Shown in pieces: positions 19,263 through 30,900 of a stretch of 64,000 bases of DNA. Position numbers and translations under genes: made by a program. The stretch is from Symsagittifera roscoffensis. Its lineage: Eukaryota; Xenacoelomorpha; Acoela; Convolutidae. The notes below the pieces were generated by a model, which ran no database searches, was not told the DNA's origin, and worked only from the letters and a program-made list of their open reading frames with translations. The stretch is from positions 11,068,386 to 11,132,385 of the forward strand of contig NC_087063.1 of NCBI RefSeq assembly GCF_963678635.1. Direction: 5' to 3'. Each line of letters starts with the position of its first letter. Position 1 is the first letter of the stretch.

Positions 19263-20607
19263 CAGCATGTCTGTCATGCCAACAGGTCAAGGATCCAAGG
19301 AAATTGCGATTTCCTTTACAATCGATCGAGTCGTCTGAATTCATTGAAGTGGTGCAGATAGATCACCAAAAGATATGCATGACAGACAGTGGTTATAATC
19401 AAGTCTTGGTCATGATAGATCACTTCACGAAGTATGCAGAGGCCGTGCCCTGCATAACTGCCTCAGCGGAAAAAACGTGCGACCACCTGATCAATACGTG
19501 GATAGCGAGACATGGTTGTCCGATGACGTTTCAATCGGATAACGGAACAGCTTTCGTAGGAGAACTCACGAAAGAGCTAATGAGACGCTCACAGGTGACT
19601 CAAGCTCACTCCACGACACACCATCCCCAGACAAATGGCTTAGTGGAAAGGCAGAATCGAACGTTAGTGTCGATGTTGAGGGTATATTGTTCCAGGTACA
19701 TGACCGATTGGGACAGATATCTTCCACAGGTGATGGGAGCTTATAATAGCTCGCAACACTCCACCACCGGGGTTAGTCCACATATGATGCTAACAGGGCA
19801 CGAGAGGTCTTTGCCTTTGACTTTCTTCTACCCAGAGTATGAGGGCAAGAAACGTCACCACAGGTCTATGTAAGGTATGTAATAAGACGTCAGCAGGAGT
19901 TAAACGACTTATGTAGACAAAACACTCAGCAGGCACAGGCAAGGCAGAGGAAAAGATTTGACAAGAAAGCAGCTGATGCAAAAGCTATTTCGGTAGGGGA
20001 CTACGTATGGGTATTTCAGAACGTCATACCACCGAAAGGAACGAAAAAGCTCCTAAAAAAGTGGAGGGGAGCCTTCATGATTACGGAGGTGCACCAGGAG
20101 GGACGCTTCTATAGACTGAGTACTGGCCGAGCCGCTCATTACGAAAATATTAAGCCACACAATCCATCGACAGAAGACTGGTGTATATCTGAAGACATGG
20201 AGGAGGGGGATTATCTAATGATGGACCCTGCTTGTGAGGTCAACGAGAAGGGCATCAGTGAAAAGAACGATGGAAATGAAGTCATAGAGGAAGGAACAAG
20301 TACACCACTGGACCTGGATCCAAATGAGGTGATTGAAGCAGACGATGAAACGTTACCTCATGCAGAAGAGGACTGGCAAGACCCTGAACAAAGGGAGTTT
20401 CCCAAGAACTTGGAACCGGATCTTCCGTTCACGTTACAGACTCGACCGAATGACAAGACAAGACCCAGAAAAAGATATAACCCTTACGGCGACGATTTTG
20501 TAGTGGACAGGATAGACCTAAAGAGGATAGGGGAAGAAGTAGTTGGTCTAGAAGAAATAACTGTGTCACAGGACATTGACATAATCGATGATAACGACGA
20601 GGAGTAG
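19263..20607 (+). pseudogene. Integrase core and GPF/Y C-terminal domain, copy B
   Basis: Frame 19304-19873 carries the integrase core: VVQIDHQKIC with the first Asp, FQSDNGTAF with the second Asp, and HPQTNGLVERQNRTL with the Glu. A shift near 19855 moves the reading to a frame that continues to 20607, including VWVFQNVIPPKGTKKLLKKW, then RGAFMITEVHQE and YRLSTGRAAHYENIKPH, which is a GPF/Y-type module. An acidic tail of about 130 residues follows. The frame closes at a TAG (20605-20607) and is then open again in phase into the macro-like protein. Confidence 0.88.
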
Positions 20608-21514
20608 GTCGATGACCGGTCCAAGCCCGTGGTAGAACTTGACGAGGAGCAACAGCAGTCATATGAACAAGATTTGACGAATTTACGTGTCTTGGAATGG
20701 CTGAACGAAATGACGTCGGACCCAAAGGAGACCAGTGTCACGATTCAAGATGTAGAGCGTGGAAGCATGAAATACAGGAATACCGAACGAGCGGATCCTT
20801 CCTGGGCTGCCCAGGAAGGGCGACTACTCATTCCGGCTTCCAACCTCGACTTGAAATCCGGTATGCGATCGACGGGGACAACAATGGATATTTTTGTCCG
20901 GAAGCGGGGGTAGGACTTACCCACACTGAAAATTTATTAATAAAAAAATTGAGAATAGCAAGAGAAACAGGAAATTTAGAAACGAAAACAGGCGAACACC
21001 CTAAGAAACCGGACATAGGGAGGGTAGTTGAGTCATATTGTAACTCACCAAATGAATATTAAAGTAAAATAATACTAACAGAGAGTGCTTTCATACTCAC
21101 AAAATGAACATGTGCGATAGCAATCACAGCAGACATGAGTTTTAGGACAGCGTTAGCAGCGGATTTTTAAAGATAATATAAAAATATAGAATTCCTTTGG
21201 AAGCAAAGACCAGGAATAGGGGGCGTAGCAGCCTTGCCTCCGGCGGCGTCACAGATACCGGGAAAAAAGCTATGTTTTTTAGTGACACGGCCGACGGAGA
21301 AGCGGCACGTGGACCCGGAAAACCTAGTCTTGTCCTTAACGAGATTGAGAGACTTCCTCGTGGAAAGGGAAGTGAAGGAGTTTTCTCTTCCAGTGTACGA
21401 TCCGAACAGAGGACGACTGCATCCTCGGGAACTGTACGCGCTCATACACGTAATCTTCTCTGATACTAATATACAAGTATACTTACATAAAAAATATTAC
21501 TTAAGTATAGGCTG
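20608..21514 (+). pseudogene. Accessory gene 1, copy B: macro-domain-like protein
   Basis: The frame after the TAG at 20605 continues the pol frame: LTNLRVLEWLNEM matches the copy C protein. Further on come VGLTHTENLLIKKL, ITADMSFRTALAADF, then VAALPPAASQIPGKKLCFLVTR, ALTRLRDFLVERE, SLPVYDPNRGRLHPRELYALIHVIF and VYLHKKYYLS. The order (Ala-Asp near the loop, hydrophobic LVTR strand, helix, SLPVY, helix, VIF) resembles TARG1/POA1-like macro domains. Stops (near 21170) and frame changes break it. The glycine-rich ADP-ribose loop of active enzymes is not evident. It lies directly after integrase. Confidence 0.6.
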
Positions 21515-21934
21515 AGTTAAGGTAACGTGCAAGAGGGTGACATACTAAAGTATGTGTAGTGTGAGATATATGAGTTATGTTATGTTATGTTATGTTATGT
21601 TATGTGTTATGTTAGGTTATGTTTTATGTTATTAAGATCCTGGGTAAGAAGGAGTTAGTGACCACGAACAACTGGATAACGATCTTAGGAACAGATCCAA
21701 AGTTTGGACTGTCCAATCTTAGGTCGAATTACAACATTTTAGAGACCGATTGATTTTAATAAATTTTAGGATCAAATTCTTTTTATATGTCTGTTTCAAA
21801 TAAATTTTAACGAGAAGTTAATGTGAAACGGACAAGTGTGATATACGCGACCTCTTTTCTAGATCCTGATTGATTGTTTAATTACTCACTTGAGTCAAAT
21901 CATTAAATCAAATCGAATCGAACCCGAAAAGAGA
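21515..21934 (+). other. Spacer between accessory genes 1 and 2, copy B, with (TTATG)n
   Basis: About 420 bp of AT-rich DNA without a gene. 21574-21630 is a run of TTATG units, with a few irregular ones. Copy C has a spacer of 530 bp at the same place, holding a different tandem repeat (20-bp units at 56479-56558). So both elements have simple repeats in the only long gap of the accessory region. Confidence 0.7.
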
Positions 21935-22258
21935 ATGAATAACTACAACTTGGATGAATTGATGGACCTGGCAGAGGCATATGTAGGGCCGATGGTAGAT
22001 GCGATCTACCGTCGGCTAATGGATCGAGGCTTTGCTCTGGAGGACCCAGAGGTAGTCATGTTGCTGACCGCCCTGATAAACATCTTAGGGTATGACAACC
22101 GTGGCGACCGCCCCACGGTAGTCTTATTGATGGCAGCATACGGAGAGAGGGGAGTACTAGACCGCCCGAACATGAGAGTGATGAGGTGGCGAAACTGGGC
22201 TCTCTCAGGGAGTGACTTGGCGAACAAGCCTGGATTGGGAAGTTCTAGGACTTATTAA
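21935..22258 (+). pseudogene. Accessory gene 2 N-terminal domain, copy B, first duplicate
   Basis: Starts ATG 21935 and runs 107 residues to TAA 22256-22258. It shares with copy C the pattern IYRRLMDRGF, VVMLLTALINI, VVLLMAAYGERG, MRVMRWRNWA and SDLANKPGLGSSR. The first duplicate ends soon after the TAA because the tandem duplication junction lies at about 22327, so the coiled-coil half is missing. I do not recognise this compact, helix-rich domain. Confidence 0.7.
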
Positions 22259-22327
22259 CCAGGTGAGATGCCTTTGCCCTCCAAGCCCAAGCCTGGGCTG
22301 AGGAGAATGCATCAAGAGATGAACAGC

Positions 22328-22814
22328 TGAGTAATATTGTAACTTACCAAATGAATATTAAAGTAAAATAATACTAATAGAGAGCGCTTTCATACTCACA
22401 AAATGAACATGTGCGATAGCAATCACAGCAGACATGAGTTTTAGGACAGCGTTAGCAGCGGATTTTAAAAGATAATATAAAAATATAGAATTCCTTTGGA
22501 AGCAAAGACCAGGAATAGGGGGCGTAGCAGCCTTGCCTCCGGCGGCGTCACAGATACCGGGAAAAAACCTATGCTTTTTAGTGACACGGGCGACGGAGAA
22601 GCGGCACGTGGACCCGGAAAACCTAGTCTTGTCCTTAACGAGAGTGAGAGACTTCCTCGTGGAAAGGGAAGTGAAGGAGCTTTCGCTTCTAGTGTACGAT
22701 CCGAACAGAGGACGACTGCATCCTCGGGAACTGTACGCGCTCATACACGTAATCTTCTCTGATACTAATATACAAGTATACTTACATAAGAAATATTACT
22801 TAAGTATCGGCTGA
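22328..22814 (+). pseudogene. Accessory gene 1 C-terminal half, copy B, second duplicate
   Basis: Repeats the macro-like segment (ITADMSFRTALAADFK, AALPPAASQIPGKNLCFLVTR, RDFLVEREVKELSLLVYDP). It retains the Lys codon that has become a stop in the first duplicate (GATTTTAAAAGA versus GATTTTTAAAGA) but has another TAA nearby. It lacks the N-terminal part. Confidence 0.75.
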
Positions 22815-23232
22815 GTTAAGGTAACGTGCAAGAGGGTGACAGACTAAAGTATGTGTAGTGTGAGATATATGAGTTATGTTATGTTATGTTATGTTATGTT
22901 ATGTGTTATGTTATGTTATGTGCTATGTTATTAAGATCCTGGGTAAGAAGGAGTTAGTGACCACGAACAACTGGATAACGATTTAGGAACAGATCCAAAG
23001 TTTGGACTGTCCAATCTTAGGTCGAATTACAATATTTTAGAGACCGATTGATTTTAATAAATTTTAGGATCAAATTCTTTTTATATGTCTGTTTCAAATA
23101 AATTTTAACGAGAAGTTAATGTGAAGCGGACAAGTGTGATATACGTGACCTCTTTTCTAGATCCTGATTGATCGTTTAATTACTCATTTGAGTCAAATCA
23201 ATAAATCAAATCGAATCGAACCCGAAAAGAGA
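22815..23232 (+). other. Second spacer with (TTATG)n, copy B
   Basis: Duplicate of 21515-21934, with the TTATG run at about 22873-22928 followed by the same AT-rich sequence up to the ATG of the second accessory gene 2 copy. I see nothing else in it. Confidence 0.75.
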
Positions 23233-24285
23233 ATGGATAACTACAACTTGGATGAATTGATGGACCTGGCAGAGGCATATGTAGGGCCGATGGTAGATGC
23301 GATCTACCGTCGGCTAATGGATCGAGGCTTTGCTCTGGAGGACCCAGAGGTAGTCATGTTGCTGACCGCCCTGATAAACATCTTAGGGTATGACAACCGT
23401 GGCGACCGCCCCACGGTAGTCTTATTGATGGCAGCATACGGAGAGAGGGGAGTACTAGACCGCCCGAACATGAGAGTGATGAGGTGGAGAAACTGGGCTC
23501 TCTCAGGGAGTGACTTGGCGAACAAGCCTGGATTGGGAAGTTCTAGGATTTATTAACCAGGTGAGATGCCTTTGCCCTCCAAGCCCAAGCCTGGGCTGAG
23601 GAGAATGCATCAAGAGATGAACAGCGAGGCTGCCTCGTCTAGTTCACCACTGAGAATAGCTGTGCCACCAAAGAGGGCGAGAGTAGAACAGGGAATTCAA
23701 ACGAACCAAACCATGCAAGATCTAGTTGGGATGAAAGATGAGATGGAGAGGACCAGAAAGGAGCTGGATGAAATGACTAAGACCATGCTCATTACGGATG
23801 ACGACAGAGACATGTGGAAGAGATTGTTTGAAGACTGCAACAAGAAGCAGGGTGAAGAAATTAAACGCTTGAGGCGGGACTAAAATGAGCGATCGGAGCG
23901 GGTGGCATTGACAACAGCCGTGGAAAAAGTGATACCTGCAAGGAGTATTCCTCGTGGGCAGTCCCCGATGGATCTCTTAACGCCTCGAGAAACGAGCCAA
24001 ACGACAGAGACGCAATTCCAAGCTACAACAGGTCGAGTGACAATCTCGGACCCGAGTGATACCTTGGGTGACCCAGTCGTGGAGCAAACGGTGAGGAAGC
24101 TGATAGAGACAGCTGGATGACTAGTCGCCAATAGGAATGCGCCAGGTTCCGGGGTGACTGCTCCCTATGGAACGACCGACGATACGGACAGAGTACGGCT
24201 CTCGCAAGACGTAATGACCAAAAGGGGAGTTAGCGTTGCAATGCTACCAACGGGGAGCTCAAAAGCTCCAGACCGGAAGATATGA
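23233..24285 (+). pseudogene. Accessory gene 2, copy B, second duplicate: unknown domain plus coiled coil
   Basis: ATG 23233 begins the same 107-residue domain. In-frame stops at 23554 (TAA), 23881 (TAA) and 24118 (TGA) interrupt it, but the frame stays coding-like: a Pro/Lys-rich linker, then a coiled coil (LVGMKDEMERTRKELDEMTK, WKRLFEDCNKKQGEEIKRLRR), then a Ser/Thr-rich tail. It ends with TGA 24283-24285, three bases before the ATG of accessory gene 3 and in the same frame. Copy C shows the same layout. Function unknown; the coiled coil suggests multimerisation. Confidence 0.65.
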
Positions 24286-24288
24286 AAG

Positions 24289-25158
24289 ATGCCGGCGAAG
24301 AAAGTGTCACGGGTAATGGATGTACAAAAGAATAATCAGTTGAAGTATAACTTCACAGGAGTTCCGGAGGCGGATCCGAGAGCTTGCTTCAATCGAGCGA
24401 CCTGGAACCCGGCAGTGAACCTGCAGCAACCACCACGGGGTACATCACATCTGATACTGGGAGACAGCTTGGTCAGAGTGCTCTCAAACTTGAGGACCTC
24501 CTGGATTACCACGGTGATGGCTTTCGGAGGCGCGACGATAGCCCAGTTATTTCGGATGGTGGAGTTGATGAACCCAGGGAGAATCCCTAAGGTGATGATC
24601 CTGGTTGGGACAAATAACATCTCGAGAACCTCAGATGAGGAAGAAACACTATGGGAATCAATGATGGTGTGCTTGTTTACTACCTTCTGGCAGAAGTTCA
24701 ACTGCGCGGTACTGACAGTTTGCACTGTGCCAATGAACACGAGGACTTTGACTGCAGCAGGGAGAAGGCACAACGAAGGAGTAATCAGGTGGAATAACAT
24801 CCTAAGGTATCTTGCAAGTCGGAATGCCGGAAAGATGATCCTTATGGATATCGAACATGAGCTGAGAGCTAAGGATCAGACGATAATGACTGCTGACGGC
24901 ATCCACTTTGATAGCATAGAAGGACAGGCTTGGTTAAACAGAACCTTCCAAGAGCGATTGGATGAATTGGAAATAGAACTCTTTGACACGGGAGTGCTGA
25001 AGGAAGAGGAAGCATCAAACGAACCAACAATTACCACCTTTGTGCCTCCTAACCTGGAAACACGCTTGGGAGCGGTCCCAGCCGTGACCATATATAAGCC
25101 GCAAAGCTCCAGCTCCACAGAACGGATGTATGAGTTCGATTGGGGGAAGCGCCTTTGA
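24289..25158 (+). CDS. Accessory gene 3, copy B: SGNH/GDSL-type hydrolase
   Basis: 289 residues, intact. SGNH blocks are all recognisable: HLILGDSLVRVL with the nucleophile Ser at residue 60, AFGGATIAQ with Gly 80/81, MILVGTNNIS with Asn 109, and MTADGIHFD with Asp 203 and His 206. Spacing fits SGNH esterases/acetylhydrolases of about 200 residues. N- and C-terminal parts are unassigned. Known precedent: CR1-like LINEs carry an esterase in ORF1 (Kapitonov and Jurka); here it sits downstream of a Ty3-like integrase. The start ATG is three bases after the stop of gene 2. The substrate is unknown, and no signal peptide is seen. Confidence 0.75.
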   Translation: MPAKKVSRVMDVQKNNQLKYNFTGVPEADPRACFNRATWNPAVNLQQPPRGTSHLILGDSLVRVLSNLRTSWITTVMAFGGATIAQLFRMVELMNPGRIPKVMILVGTNNISRTSDEEETLWESMMVCLFTTFWQKFNCAVLTVCTVPMNTRTLTAAGRRHNEGVIRWNNILRYLASRNAGKMILMDIEHELRAKDQTIMTADGIHFDSIEGQAWLNRTFQERLDELEIELFDTGVLKEEEASNEPTITTFVPPNLETRLGAVPAVTIYKPQSSSSTERMYEFDWGKRL

Positions 25159-27895
25159 GAAGAACGATCAATCCTAGACGAAGACTAGGGCCTGTCAACT
25201 CGACAGCGGAAACGACCAGCTCCTCTAGATCGGATACAAGATCTGAAACGACGAGCACCAGTCGAGAGGAGCGACGTCCAAGCACGAGCTCTCTAATATT
25301 GTCGAGGCCAATACCTTCTCCCTGGCACATATTCAAGGATGACCTGATGAAACTGAACCTTCAGACGGTGAGCTTCGCAGCGGATGCCATGCAGGTGCTG
25401 AACGGAGCAAGTTTATCGGTCAGCGGACTATACTCGATAACAGGCGTGGATTGGTTGACAGCTGCTGGCATGAACTTCAGCTCCACGACAGCCTTGAGGT
25501 TTGCTGATCTAGAGGGACTGCCCTCTAACAACACAATGGGCCCAGTGAATGCAAGACCGTTACAAGACGTAAAACTGAATCACAATGAAGGAAATCGAGA
25601 AGAGAGACCTGGAAGGTTTCTGATAACGAGGACGCCGATTGGACAACATGTGATTATGTTCAGGCAGCTGAAAACACCCCCAGGTCATGTGAAAGAAAAA
25701 TTATACCCGAAATAAGTGAATCAGGAAGGTGATGTTCAAAGATACGACTGGTTGAAAGCGATAAAGAAAGATGAGACCATCTTTGCCGCGTATGACAAGG
25801 CGGAAATGAGGAAGTCCAAGATTATGATAGTAGCGAATTCAGACTTCGTACTACCAAGTCTCTGTTTGGGCCGGTTGTTATAATGTTGGCAGCGGTCAAT
25901 CTGGACCTAATGCAATCCGTGTCAATGGCGATCGTGTTACAAAGACAGACAGAGATAAACACAATCACAATTGTGTTTGCTGGCATCAATGACCATTTAC
26001 ACAGTAGGGGTTTCCTGAGCAGACTAAGAGAGCCTATGACAGCCAAAGCCGCTGTATGGCCAGCAATAAAAGATATACTCGAGTCGATGGGTGAAGTAGT
26101 GGATACCCTGAAAGAAGGTTCCTTCGCGCTGTCTTTGGGGTATGCACGTCTCCCGGATGGATTAAAGTTCGTGTATGCGATAGTGGCTTTGCTCTCGGAA
26201 GGGAAATATGATGTAATCATATCGGCCCCAAATCGCAAGATAGAGATGGAGAATCTGAGACCACTCAGGGCTGAACTACCGGCGGTGTGGTCGGATATCT
26301 CGAACGCAATGAGAGGATTCAAGGACCACTCACTACACGTGCTAGTGTTGGACGAGGTGCTGGGGTTGGAACTGTCCAACTTCAGTCGACACCTCAATTT
26401 GAAGCCAGGAATAAATGACGACCATCGAGTAATTGTGGCGATGTCGAATGACTTATGGTTCCAAGGAATGGACATACTAGAGGAAGGAGAGAGAAGAAAC
26501 AACTCCAAGGATACCAGAGCTCACTTGGAGGCGATGGTTTTGAGAACCAAGCCAGAAGCTAATCAGTGGCTACACCTAACTCCTCGGGTAACGGCATTGG
26601 GTGCGGATGCTTTTGAGCAATGCCCAGTGATAAAGGAGGTGAACCTGGCCGAAAATGCCAAAAAGAAGACAGCCGAGTTCGTAAACAGAGTGCGCCAAGT
26701 TACCCTGGAAACTTTCTGGACTCAGAAGGTGAAGGGAGAAGAAGGCTTTGAAAGGACTGATAGAATGCTGGAAGGGCTGGGAGCCGGATGGACCGCGTCC
26801 TTCTTGGCAAAAGTCTACCCAAAACTCTCTCGATACTTGATAAAAGAATTCCTCCAAGCAGTAGTGGAAGTATCAATCGTTGAACTACTAGCCCTGTTCG
26901 TGACGTTTGGAGCAGAAAACTTCGTGAAAGGACCGGTGGTACTGCTCACCGAAGGAGTTCAGAACTTGCGGTTAGATGGACTTCTAACATTGATTGCAAT
27001 AACACATGGAAACTGGGGAGGACTGATGAACCTGAGCAGAGGAGAGAGAATGTGAGGAGATTCGATGTGAAGAAAGCCACGGATTCGTGGAACAAGATAA
27101 GAGATCTGAGACATACTCTTATGCAGTACCTCCTGCATCAGAATCGCTTTGGAACAGGAGAGGATGAGACGATTGAGAGGGAGGAAGACGTGAGACGACG
27201 TGTCGGGGGCATGCCCCTGCTGACTGATCTAAGCTTAGCTATGAGGACCGAGTTTGTGACAGTGATCTATGGACCAGCCGTCACGTTTGCGTTCCCTGAT
27301 GTTAAGGTGGAAGCGTACAGGAGGTCGGTGCTGCACCTGAACCTCATATCAGCAGTGGAGGGGAGTGTGCTGAACTGGTGTGAGCAGCACGTATTGCGGG
27401 AACTCATGAGCAAAGATCTGTTGTTTGAAAAGATAGCAGAGCCAGAAATGACGGTCATCAACTTTGACGATCACTTCCGCGATCGTATGGGAGAAGTAGA
27501 GAGAGGACACATTGAAGTATTTCCGAAGCTCTGGAATCTAAGGCCCTATGACAAGACGAATGGTGAGATAACAAGAATTCCTCGTCTCACTACAGCATAC
27601 CACAAGGTGAGAGAAGAGACGAAAGACCAGGGTGATTACGAGAAGCTGCCAGAGGAAATCCCTGAATGAATTCCCTCTGATCAGAAGAATGTTGCTCGGA
27701 GCAGTCTCCGTAGTGCAAACTCCTAGGCTGGGAGTGATTGAGACCAATGAAAGGAGGGTAGCAAAATTCTCGGAAACAATGGATCCGTGTTTTGTGGGCA
27801 GGAATTCCGCAGTGTTACAGTATACGCGATTTGCTTATACGGATCAAGCCACGAGGAGGCGCATAGGCAATGCCGCGACTCCGAAGCCTGGATAG
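25156..27895 (+). pseudogene. Accessory gene 4, copy B: large protein with second SGNH-like fold
   Basis: Open pieces 25140-25715, 25883-27055, 27052-27669 and 27632-27895 are collinear with one nearly continuous 840-codon frame in copy C. The first part has VDWLTAAGMNFSS and TMGPVNARPL. The second has IMIVANSDF, then TIVFAGINDHLHSRGF, a GxND-like block resembling SGNH block III. The middle is alpha-helical with conserved VLDEVLGLELSNFSRHL. The last part has GGMPLLTDLSLAMR, VIYGPAVTFAFPD and LNWCEQHVLRE. Frameshifts near 25720-25880, 27050 and 27650 break it. It starts in the -1 frame across the stop of gene 3 (overlap TTGA). Function unknown. Confidence 0.6.
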
Positions 27896-27931
27896 TTTGA
27901 CAAAGAATGAACGGAATTAAACTTAGCGCCT

Positions 27932-30900
27932 ATGAGGATGAAAGGCAGAGCCGAATTACCTGAGGCCTCCCTGATTTTGAACAGTGTGGAACAGGGGTTA
28001 ACAGTGGGAGGAACGTTGCAGACGAGAACCTTCCTGGCACCCTTCGGCTATGAGGAAATCAAAGTGGTCCATGGAGAAGAGGAAGATAAATCAGCTGGCA
28101 GGCTAATCATACCGAAATTTCTGGAAGGGGCCAAGACTGAAAGGCAAGGACCCTCAATTTCGAGAGATACATCAGGAGATGAGGGGCAGGGATGAAGCCG
28201 TCGATCGGAAGAGCCTATGCAAGAATATCCCGATCAAGCAGAGAAGCAGGACGATAAAGCATCGACAGTAAGAATATCCAGCCTGGATTTCAATTTCCTC
28301 AGTGACCTTGAAAACAATGCAGACGCGTTGGAAACGACTGAACCAGCAAACGAAGGTACTTCGACACTAGAACCTCCGTCAGCTTTTGCGGAAATGAAAC
28401 GGAATTTGCCGGAGAGCAGCTCTCCGGGAAATTCTATAGACAATGAACAAAGACTCCTCATGGAATCACCAAGGAGAAGAAGGATAGAAGGCGTTGCCAG
28501 AGTACCCTTCTTGGGAACATTACCCGAAGAAGAGTAGGAGGTACATCACCGAGACCATGAAAATAGGACAGGATGTAGATTGGACAGAGTGGCCTTCATG
28601 GAAGAAGTCTGGACAGTAGTTCAGAGCTACGGAACCCAGTCCATTTTGAAAATAGGTCTCAACCGACCACTGAAGCGGGAAGTCCTTGACAAACTCGACG
28701 AGTGTAAAGGGAGGTTGAGTGAGTTGTTGATCGACTCAGCCACTGACGAAAGTGAAGCAAACTCTCCTATCAAGATGACACCGCAAGAGGATAAAGGAGA
28801 AGTGGTATATTTGTCGGGAACTAGGAAAGGAACGATGCGATCGAAATTGGTGATTGATAATATCATTGAGATGAAGATGAAACTAGGCACTAAAGTGATA
28901 CCGAGGAGAGCGGGAAAGACAAAGGTGGGCTCGGAAATATCGATAAAAGCTGTCAACTCAGCAAAAAGAAAACGAGTCGACGAAGCTATGGATTTGGGCA
29001 AGGTGATGATCGATTGCCAGGCACAGACAGGATGTTAACGGATGTAGCAATGGTGCCGCCCATTCTCATGACAGGGATAAAATCAACGGATTATAAATCC
29101 AAACGGAGTGACAGCACTCTGACTGGAGCATCGTTAGAAATGGAAATACTCAGCCAATGTGGAGAGAGTACCATGAAAGGCTTTAAACCGTCTCCCATGA
29201 ACCACGGAAAAGCAAGTGTCCTAGGACAACTGGTCCCAGTGGAATATAACCGACTGACACTGTCGGAGACTGTATCAATAGATGAACCCGCCGGTGGATA
29301 CATGGAGATGTTGGAGTACAGAAACTCGGCCAGAGGACACTTAATAGCTCTGGAAGACAAGAGTGCCATGGAAGGTTATCTGGAGACAATGATGCAAGGC
29401 ACCACCCTCAAACAGAAAGCATACGGGACTCTAGCTTCGTCTGAGATGCAGGCAGAAACGATCGAGCAATTGGTGAGCCTTCCATGGAAAGCTGTAGTGT
29501 TACGGTACTTTGAAGAAGAGATGAGGACTACGCCGAGGAAACACGCTCTGATAGCAGTACCCTACATGAGGACTGAATTACAACTGAGGTTCGCCTGGTG
29601 CATGATCGGACTGACTCGCCAGGAATACGATTCAGAAGAAAGGAAGAGATTGAAAGAAGAAAAGGTCTTCCTGATGACGAGCATGAGGGATCTGATAAAC
29701 CAAGAGGGAATGGCAGTAGCGTGCGCGAAGCGAAGAGACGCTCTCTGTTTCAGCCGATTCATGATAGAGCAAATTTCAGTGCCAGCCTTGAACACCTGTG
29801 TCAAGATTCTGATAGAAGGTGATGAACGAGCGAAAGCCTTACTCTTGCTAGCACTGCTGGATTTACATCAAAGTAAACCAATGAGGGTGAACATGAAAGA
29901 ACCTGTAGAACTAGAGCCCATGAGGAAAATAGACAAAATCAGGAGACTCTCAAACAAGGAGCTGAGGCTCACTAATGAATCTATGGGAGCACTGCCGGAA
30001 TCCAATGAATAATGTGGACCGATCAGAAAGAAGTCATACAGTTACGTGTCCGGAGTCATAGGGATAGCGTACAACCCATGTCTCAGTGAAGACATACGTG
30101 ATTACTTCTTTGATTACGAGCAAGCAGTGTTGCTAAGATTCTGGACGTCTAGAATTGCAACGATAAGAAGCGCTGCTACTCTGCAGACCAAGCTGGGACT
30201 AGTCCTAGAAGAAAAAGTAGCTGCACCTTTCGTGCCAGAATCCGACAAACGAGTAGAGTTTGGATTGGGTTTCTCAGATGAAGTGCTGAGAACGAGCTTG
30301 ATGGTGGTATGGGAACTGATGAGACCCTCATGTTGTCCGAGTCCCAACGCTGATTCGATACTACTTGCAACACAAGATGTGCAGAGGGAATGAAATTTAG
30401 ACTGTAACCTGCGGGACCTCAACATCATATATAATGTGATGATAACGGCCTCTAAGAGCAACGGAGAAGATAAAGTGGAGTTGCCTGGCTGGGACCAGAA
30501 GACTGGGTTAAACATGGTAGCTGTCTGGCAGAAGTCTGTGGACTGGAAAGTTACGTTTGTGGAGCCCTAGATTGCGTGAAAACCCTGGAGAAACAAAACA
30601 AGTAGTTGATAATATTGTTTGGGAACATTGTGATGAAAGCGAAGACGGAAACGGAATTGATCGCAGATTGCCATGGAGGAACCGAAGTAAATCTAGTGAC
30701 TGCACTAGGATTTTACAGCATGTTTGGTTCTTTAGAGTCACTATTGAATCTAGAACAGAAACATGAGATGGTCACGGCCATCAGTGTAGAAGTTTTCCCA
30801 GGAGTTTTGCAGACTGAGCAAAAGCACATAGGAAAATGGAGAGAAGCGATCGAGGCGGAAATGAAGATCCGACACAGTGAAACTTGTCGCAGACCATCGG

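Larger units (their letters stand above)
21029..23624 (+). repeat. 1.3 kb tandem duplication inside the accessory region
   Basis: 21029-22327 and 22328-23624 are about 98% identical by eye. Each holds the C-terminal half of the macro-like gene, the (TTATG)n spacer and the first domain of accessory gene 2. The junction is visible as GAACAGCTGAGTAATATTG at 22320, against GAACAGCGAGGCTG at 23618. The high identity means the duplication is recent compared with the element. Confidence 0.93.

Noticed and set aside
20605-20607. TAG between pol and the macro-like gene in copy B as a conserved readthrough stop
   Set aside because: In copy C pol and the macro gene are in different frames with a 92-base overlap, so the arrangement is not conserved.
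30114-30515. Minus-strand frames of 100-230 codons opposite the accessory genes (for example 25822-26508, 29562-29804, 50614-51108 plus)
   Set aside because: They are antisense shadows of conserved sense genes; only the sense strand shows similarity between copies B and C.
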